Assembly: GCF_003597395.2 (NCBI RefSeq)
Contig: NC_133773.1
Location: 60,770,824 to 60,834,823, forward strand
DNA length: 64,000 nucleotides
Origin: Chelonoidis abingdonii
Taxonomy: Eukaryota > Chordata > Testudines > Testudinidae
Reading direction: 5' to 3'
Below are positions 57,190 through 64,000 of the stretch, piece by piece (the first letter of the stretch is position 1; each line of letters begins with the position of its first letter). The position numbers and the translations under genes are program-made. The notes under the pieces were generated by a model. It ran no database searches. It saw nothing but the letters and a program-made list of their open reading frames with translations, and was not told the origin of the DNA.

Positions 57190-58635
57190 GTGAGGTCTAT
57201 ACAGTACTTAATCTTTGTGCTACAATATTTTTTTTAACAGTGAAACATTCGTTATTGTTTCAGGGTAAACAGATATGCTTCTCTTTTAAAAATCCATTAC
57301 AGGGGAATTTGGGGAAATCAAAAACCTTCATTAATTTCTTGTGAGTATGTGTTACGGGTTCCCCTCTGTGCCAATTCACAGAGAATGAGAGTTGTAAAAT
57401 ATAGTATTTATGTAACAGTTTTGTAACTAATACATTTACTTGTCAGAGTCTTGTGTACATTGAAAATGGGCTTCATTCTTTTCACATTTCATTTAGATCT
57501 AGAGATATAGAATGATCCAGACAAAAATAAAAATAAAAATGTTCTGAGGAAGGTCAAGCTGGAGCCTCTGACCCAATATGCAAGTCCAAATCCAGGCCTC
57601 ATTTCTCATGTGACCTTGGCATGAAGCCATGTACTCGTTGCTTTATCTCATTAGACTTCAGTCTAGCTCTGTCTTGGGCTGGTATGCCAGAATTTTCTTT
57701 TTTTTTCTATTGCCCTGTTCTAAATCCACTAAAAAAAAAAAAAAGGTAACCCAAAAGAGTTTGAGTGGAGGTGGGCAGGGAAGCATATGAAGATGCTATG
57801 AGAATTCCAAGCATGAGGAGCACTTCAGAACACTTCTTAATCTCGCTCTGTGAACACCATATGGTTATGGGAGTAAAGAAGGCCTGAATCGGAAACACAA
57901 GATGAGATTCCAGTCAAATATTTGCAACATGCAGAAAGTCCTACAAAAATAGAAGCCAAATTGGTTTAAAAGTTATTTGCAAGTACTCTTCCCATGCGTA
58001 TGGCTAGTGGGTGGGTTTTTTTGCCTTGTATAGTATACAGGTTGTATAGTTTTTCTTTTGAACTTCTATATTGTACCCTGCTGTAGGAGCCAGATAGTGG
58101 AGTGCCCTGTCTTCATAGGGAAAATGCTGTCTTGTGATGCAGCATCACTGTTTTGATAACCAGGGAACCCCATGTGCAACTGGCAAAGTGGTATTCCATA
58201 CCTGGCAACCACTGCTAAAAATGTAGTGGACGTCTGTTTTCTTATCTGCCATGGCAAACACTAGTCCAAATTACATAAATCAGATTAATATACATATTTG
58301 CTGCCTTAAGGGCTATATTTTTAACTTTCTTCACTGTTTTTCCTTTATTTAAAAGAATGTTGATATAGGCCTTTGTATTAAAAATGTTTGACTTGATGCA
58401 TAGATATGTGTGTGAGATTCATAAAGAGAAAGATTAAAGTGATATCGGTGCACACCTGCCTGTAGGTAGGCCTTTGGCTTGCAGCAGCAAATCTTAGCAC
58501 ATATTCCTGGATTCTGATTATCACAGCATTACTGGCAGTAGGACACCTGCTGAAAGGAATCAGACTCCTGAAGAGCCAAGAGGCTCCTACTGTGTACGTC
58601 TGGTGTACCGATAATTATCACCTGAGTCATCTGAG

Positions 58636-58904
58636 GGCTCGTCTACATTTACAGCGCAGCATACCTGCACCGCTGCAAGCGGCACCACTGTAGCATCTAG
58701 TGAAGACACTGTCTATCCTGGTGGGTGAGCTTCTCCTATCGACGTAGGTACTCCACCTTCCCGAGAGGCAGCAGCTATGTCGACAGAAAAAGGTCTCCTG
58801 TCAACATAGCACTGTATATGCTGGGAGTTAAGTCAGTATAACTACATTGCTCAGGGGAGTGGATTTTCCCCAGCCAATATAAGTCAGCGTGGACCAGGTC
58901 TGAG
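58636..58904. mobile_element. Harbinger-like MITE
   Basis: Begins GGGCTCGTCTACATTTACAG and ends GCGTGGACCAGGTCT. Inside it has TACAGCGCAGC and mirrored TATGTCGACAG../..CTGTCAACATAG arms. Same terminal theme as the other Harbinger MITEs. Boundaries approximate. Confidence 0.6.
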
Positions 58905-60218
58905 TTAGACTTCCAGGAGAACCAAGAGTTTTTCTCATGTTCTTGACTTCTTCATCATTACACATGATACATCCCTAGGAACAGTGTCTTCTGTAACTCT
59001 CTTACATTTTTGGCATGATTACATTAAAAATATCTTCTGACACATAGAACTGTCAGCCTAGTAGTGTGGTATGTTTTGTATACGTGGAGAGGTGGATACT
59101 GTGTGTGTATGTTAAAATGTTGGGTTACGATAGATCAAGTCATTGACAATGCTAACCCCTTCCCCCATTCAGGTGTGGGCTACATGCACTAGTGCCCTTA
59201 TTTACATTAAACTGCATATGAAAGTTTGACATGTGGGTGGGTAGAAAATGAAACACAAATTGAGATGGTTAAAGATAGGCTTGTTCTATTTCTAATTTGT
59301 TTAGCAAAAGTGTGGCAGTTTCTTCAAGTAAAAAATTAACAAGCGACTGCTTTGCATTTTAATAATGCATAGTCAGGTGATCTTGTTTGCATAAGCCAAA
59401 GGTGGGGGATGAGAATTTTTTTTCAGTGTATGTGTGTTGGTTTTAGATATTTTGACTTTAAAAAAAAAAGTGCATAGAAATGGAAGTTTTAATACACTTT
59501 GCACATACATTGTCAGTTTAATTATTGTCGTGAGATGATCGTATGCTGGCAAATGAGCATTTCTCTCTGCCAAGTAGTGATGGAGAGAGTTCCAGGAATA
59601 AAAACTTTGAGCATTTAGATCTCATAGGGTTTTAAAATCTGAATTAAAAAACAAAACAAAACTGCCCAATAAATCCAGTACCATGCTGATCAATGAGCAA
59701 CAGCTTGGCTCCTGACCCATCAACATGCAGCGTTTACCCCTAATTAATGGATCTGTATCTGTTTCTTCTGGATAAATATTTCAAAATGCAGGAAAAACCC
59801 AAATAAATATTTTGTCTTCCCTTTGATATTTTTTTTTGGTTCTTTTCACTTTTCTTTTCTCTTATTTATTTTCTTTAACTCCCAAAAGTATGCTTTTTGG
59901 TCCCTCACCCCCCTTTCTTTTACAAGCCAAAGACCTATTTTTAAAGTATTAAGCCCTTCAACTCCCACTGTAATCAACGGGAGTTGAGGACATGGGATCA
60001 AGCCCAAGGACAGTGATCCCTTCCTATTTACTGTATCTCCTTTAATTCTACCTAACCACCATGCTGTTGGTTACTCTATCTCCTTCCCTCTGTTGTCTTA
60101 ACCTGCTTTCTCATCTGTTTGTTTCTCCTTCTATACCTTCCATTTTGTTCATGCATCTCTTCTTCAGTCCTCGGCTGCAGAGGAGGATTGTATTTTGTGC
60201 TTCCGCTCGTTGCGCTTT
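58905..60218. other. No gene recognised
   Basis: AT-rich with short A and T runs. The 67-codon frame 60061-60264 runs into the LTR that follows and is chance. Confidence 0.45.
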
Positions 60219-61202
60219 TATAGAACTGATAAATGAAATTGTTTTTAATTGTTCACTTTATTAAGGTAACTTCTGTTCACCATTCACTACACTTGCCTAC
60301 ATTGTAACTTCTGTTCACTGTTTGCCATCCACTATACTTGTCTATATTGTAACTTCTGTTCACTGTTTGCCATATTGTAATTCAAACCCCATTTTAAAAC
60401 ACTCACTCCACTTTGTAAAAGCTTCCTCCAACCTTCATTTTTGCAACCCTGCGTAATCTTATTAGTTTAGATGTGTGAATGAGGCATGTATGGATGATGG
60501 AATCACCTCCAGCCCAGCCTGTCCTGATGAGATAAAGTTCAACCCAACGGCTGAAGACTAGACAACAGTGAAACAAAGTAAAAAGCATCCACCCTAAAAG
60601 AAAAGGACAAAAGGAAGTCAAAGCCGGTTCAAGGCTGAAAGTCACACCTGCAATTGATGGGTGATCAATCCAAACCCAGAGGCAGCGTGACACAGACAAC
60701 CTATAGACTTTGAATCTAAACTAAAAGCCTGTAAAAAGAAGGGTGAGATGAGAGACTTGGGTAACATTCTGGCTGCCAACATGGAGCCAGCCACCTGCTG
60801 ATTGATTTAACAACAGCAGAATGAGCAACTCATGAACTAACATAGGGAAATCCCTATAAAGCTGGACTCTGAGACTGGGAGTTTGAGTCTATGGTTCTGC
60901 TGCCAGCCTCCAGGAGCATCAGGTGCACCTGACCCGGACTCGGCTCCACTCTTGTGTACAGGGTATCTGGCCAGTATTCTGTCACAAGCAACTTTAGGCT
61001 GGTAACTATAATATCTATGCAGAACTTGTATGAATGATTGTGTGAATGGATATATGTGTATATGTAATATATATAATCATAGGAATAAGTAGCCAAACAA
61101 CATTGTTTGCTGTTATCTTTTATTTTATTATGGTATTTACAATAAATGTGACAAATGTCTTGTCCCCTTTAACAAGATCCTGCTAGTTTTATTGGTATAA
61201 CG
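60219..61202 (+). mobile_element. Solo LTR, 984 bp, 4-bp duplication
   Basis: Starts TATAGAACTGATAAATG (TG changed to TA) and ends GGTATAACG (CA changed to CG). CTTT is duplicated exactly (60215-60218 and 61203-61206). It contains TATAAA near 60856 and AATAAA at 61141. CTTCTGTTCACTGTTTGCCA is tandemly repeated near 60308-60372. Homologous at both ends to the minus-strand LTR at 34777-35624 but with a different middle. No internal retroviral genes. Confidence 0.85.
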
Positions 61203-61206
61203 CTTT

Positions 61207-61926
61207 CATGGTGGAAGTGGCAGCCAGAATAGAAAGAAAAATATGATCGCAAAGACTTAGTCAGTTTTCACTCTGTTCCTGCTGGAGCTTTGGAGGGAAG
61301 ACCAGCAACAGCACATGCAAATATCCAAGTGGTGGTATGTCTGTGATTTGTGGAAAATTTTGAAAGGTCTCATTTTCATCTTGATGTGTAATAAGAACAT
61401 TTTTGAAATCTCAAAAATATTTGCTGGGCAGGAAGAACATTTCCAACTCATGTCTAGTTGTTAACATAAACTTACTTAATCACTTATTAGATAGTAACTT
61501 TAGCACTGAGAATGGGATATGCTGCTACCACATTGTTATTCTGTTAGTGTCCTTATTAGTTAATCATATTACTGGACATTTTATAACTCTTTGCTTCTTG
61601 TTGTCTTCATGAAAGTAACAATTTTAAAGTTGCATTTCTAAATGTAAAAGGCTGTAGAGGACTTTTTAAACTAAGGGCTGAAGAAAGCCAACAGGTGCGC
61701 AGGAGCACATAAATTGGACCGAGACAGTCCTTAGGACTTATTAAAGGGGATGCTCTATATCTTAATAAAGAGGAGAGGTCGAAGTTGATAAAGTACAGGT
61801 AGGAACTGAAGAAAAACTGTCAAATGAAAGAGTCCCATTCAGTAACCTCACCTGAAGGCAGACAAGTAAATATTGACCAATTTTTATAAGTGCTTGTATA
61901 CAAATGCAAGAAATCTAAATACAAAC
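61207..61926. other. No gene recognised
   Basis: AT-rich, no convincing frame or element end. Confidence 0.4.
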
Positions 61927-61995
61927 ATAGATCATAGATTACTAGGGTTGGAAGGGACCTCAGGAGGTCATCTAGTTCAACCCCCTGCATGGGTG
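61927..61995 (-). mobile_element. CR1 LINE 3' terminal fragment
   Basis: CATAGATCATAGATTA then GGGTTGGAAGGGACCTCAGG and AACCCCCTGCATGGGTGAAC is the reverse of the CR1 3' end with its short ATTCTATG-type terminal repeat. Strongly 5'-truncated. Confidence 0.85.
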
Positions 61996-62009
61996 AACTT
62001 GGGTGTGCG

Positions 62010-62360
62010 TGGTATTAAATGAAGATATCGATATAATAGGCATCACCGAAACTTGATGGGATCATGGTGGTGGGGGAGTTGGCGCTATCTGTGAAAGAAA
62101 GGGAAGAGTCAAATATAATAAAGATCTTAAATTAATCAAACTGTACCATAGAATCTCTATGGATAGAAATGTCATGCTTGAATAATAAGAGTATAGTAGT
62201 AGAAATATATATTATGCACTACCTGACCAGGATGGTGATGGTGACTGTGAAATGCTCAGGAAGATCAAAGAGGCTACAAAAACAGAAAACCCAGTAACTA
62301 TGTGAGATTTCAACTATCCCCATATTGACTGGGTACATGTCACCCCGGGATGAGATGAAG
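62010..62360 (+). pseudogene. LINE endonuclease-domain remnant (CR1/L2-like)
   Basis: In shifting frames the plus strand reads DIIGITET..WDHGG, then YYALPDQDGDGDCEMLRKIKEATKTENPV and DFNYPHIDWV. These are the GITET and DFN motifs of apurinic-like endonucleases from CR1/L2-group LINEs, which nick DNA to prime reverse transcription. Stops and shifts are frequent. Directly next to an oppositely oriented CR1 3' end. Confidence 0.65.
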
Positions 62361-63774
62361 AGATAAAATTTGTTATAGGGTTAGCTTGCCTACTTTCCCA
62401 TTTGGAATTCTGTCTCATCTTTTTGATCCAACATTACATCTCTCTGCTATTGTTTGGGAGGAGTAGCGAGATAATAGAGGTAATCGAATGACCAAGTCCA
62501 CTTGTTCATAAAAATCACAGTTGCTAGTACTCAATTATAATTTCTCGTGTGCATAATTTCCCTCCCCACACTTTGTACTTTTAAATACTGGTATGTTTGA
62601 GGAGATGTGGCTGGTCAGAGTGATACTGCTTGCAATCCCAGAATAGTTGGGGATTTCTGCTAAAATGGTCAGTAGTAAAATACTAACGATGATTATTAAA
62701 AGTCATCATTTAGCTATCAAAGTTAATATCTGGCTGGCATAAACAAAGGCAGTTCATCCCTCTCACACCTATTATTTCAGGTCTCCTGACTGGCCTCATT
62801 GGTCATAAAATCACATTTTGGAGGATTTTCTTCATGGCAGTAAGTTGGGATGGATTTTGAAATAGGTGAGAGGGGGGTCTTCTAAAAACTCCTTCCTAAC
62901 TAGAGACTGCTAAAATTACAAGTGGCTGAGAGTGTGCTGCTTGAAAGTGTGCAAAGCAAGTTTTATTGAATAGTTCACTCCTGGTAGTTCTAATAATCCT
63001 GTTTCTGTAGTGAGAGAGACTGTGGATAAAGTTATTTTGGGGGTGGAAAATGCGTGTCAAACAAGATTAGCTGTCCCAAAACTGTTTGTCAGGAACACTT
63101 AAAATGTTCTTACTTGGTTCTGGCCATAGTACTGCTATTCTTTCAGTTGATGTCAGCCTTATATCCTGTCAGGTTTCTAACGGTCAGAGGAATGAGCTTC
63201 TGGAACAGCCACGCAATACAGCTTAATTAGTTTTAAGAGTGCTGGACAAATTCATAAATGGGATTGCATGTCAGGGTTGCTTGTGGTGGTGGAGAGCAGG
63301 GCTTAGCAACCCTCGGGCTTCCTTCTGGTTTAATTCCTATGTCCCTAAAATCTCATACCTCAGAACTTCAGCCATCACCTGCAAAAGTCAGGAATGGATT
63401 TTGTTCTCCAGTGGCTTTTTTTTTGTTGTTTTGTTTTCTCCTTTCTCTGAAGCATCAGAGATGGCACAGCTGTAGATGGGACAGTGAACAGGGTGGAACG
63501 GTGCTTGGCAGTGGCACTGAGAATTCTTTCCCTTTCTGGTTCTTGCTCATATGTTCAGGGTCTAACTCATTGCTGTATTCGGGATTGGGAAGAAATTCTC
63601 CTTCCCAAGTAAAATTGGAAGTGATCTTTCCTTCTTCTGCACCATGTTGCGAGAGTTGCTGGGTTAAATAATTTGGAGATATCTCACGTAATCAATTCCT
63701 TGCCATTGCAGTTGCCTCTGGCATTGGTGTACTTGGGTCCCTCCTAGCCTCTGCCTATGGCACACAACAGCTTA
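62361..63774. other. No gene recognised
   Basis: Sequence of mixed composition. The 137-codon frame at 63258-63671 has no domain and lies in a region without splice signals that I trust; taken as chance. Confidence 0.4.
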
Positions 63775-64000
63775 GGCCATGGCTACACTTACGTTTTTGC
63801 AGCGCTGGTAGTTACAGCTGTGGTCGTACAGCTGTGTAGGGCCAGCGCTGCAGTGTGTCCACACTGATAGCGACCAGCGCTGCAGTGTGTCCACACTTGC
63901 AGCATTTGCAGCGCTGTTGTCAGTGGTGCATTGTGGGCAGCTATCCCACAGAGCACCTCGTCCCATTTTGGCGCAGTGGGTTGTGGGAAGGGGACGGAAG
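63775..64000 (+). mobile_element. Left end of a Harbinger-type element, cut by the window edge
   Basis: Starts GGCCATGGCTACACTTACG after TTA (63772-63774). CAGCGCTGCAGTGTGTCCAC is tandemly repeated at about 63844 and 63879. GGTGCATTGTGGGCAGCTAT recalls the segment just inside the left end of the element at 38728 (GGTGCACTGTGGGTAGCTAT, 38877). It may be a long element whose genes lie to the right of the window. Confidence 0.75.

Larger units (their letters stand above)
55823..58635. other. Mostly empty; contains two weak gene-like signals
   Basis: AT-rich with an A20 run at 56143-56162. The candidate frame at 56544-56759 and the exon-like segment at 57145-57189 are described separately. No repeat boundary fixed. 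Confidence 0.4.

Noticed and set aside
60061..60264. 67-codon frame sharing its last 13 residues with a frame at 35579-35839
   Set aside because: The shared tail is simply the first bases of the same LTR in both places, not a shared protein.
63258..63671. 137-codon plus-strand open frame
   Set aside because: Ser/Phe/Gly-rich without domain; a second frame overlaps it; no supporting signals.
1..64000. CRISPR arrays, tRNA or rRNA genes, bacterial operons
   Set aside because: No regularly spaced direct repeats, cloverleaf or rRNA signatures were seen, and the repeat content is vertebrate.

Overview
The window reads as nuclear DNA of a sauropsid vertebrate, most probably a turtle. It is AT-rich, gene-poor and full of interspersed repeats. 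The repeat set (CR1 LINEs with the TTGGAAGGGACC 3' signature, PIF/Harbinger elements ending GGCC..GTCTACAC, several hAT MITE families, a Tigger element, an R2-like LINE and solo LTRs) is the mixture I know from turtle genomes. That attribution is pattern recognition, not a search result. I see no bacterial-type operon, ribosome binding site, CRISPR array, tRNA or rRNA.

Host-gene content is slight. A CpG-dense island at about 10.38-11.46 kb has good splice-donor motifs and a short GGGGCC run, and looks like a promoter and first exon. A well-framed candidate exon (30444-30519) and a weaker one (57145-57189) may belong to the same plus-strand gene, in which case most of the window is its introns. 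I could not name the gene.

Mobile elements, left to right: an old two-gene Harbinger copy (about 2.66-6.59 kb); an R2-like LINE 3' end (8.7-9.7 kb); hAT and Harbinger MITEs (10-16.6 kb); a second old Harbinger copy (17.29-23.52 kb) carrying a hAT MITE inside its transposase, a 952-bp solo LTR and other repeats; hAT MITEs (25.5-28.6 kb); a TA-flanked MITE pair (30.75-31.94 kb); a solo LTR inside a GC-rich repeat (34.3-35.8 kb); two more copies of one hAT MITE (36.4 and 37.8 kb); a near-complete 4.4-kb Harbinger element (38728-43138); a hAT element ending TAGGGCCCTA (43.4-44.0 kb); a full-length Tigger/pogo element (46944-49536); a 1.56-kb CACTG-ended transposon sitting in a CR1 LINE (52330-53888); Harbinger-like MITEs (55-59 kb); a solo LTR (60219-61202); LINE pieces (61.9-62.4 kb); and the start of another Harbinger-type element cut by the window edge (63775 onward).

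The two Harbinger genes (DDE nuclease and Myb/SANT-like DNA-binding partner) lie tail to tail inside each element. The youngest element (38.7-43.1 kb) still has an open Myb/SANT exon, but its nuclease has three frameshifts. The CACTG-ended transposon has a 316-codon open frame broken by one CpG-type stop, and is the most interesting protein-coding object here. Target-site duplications could be read directly for many insertions and give a relative order of events.
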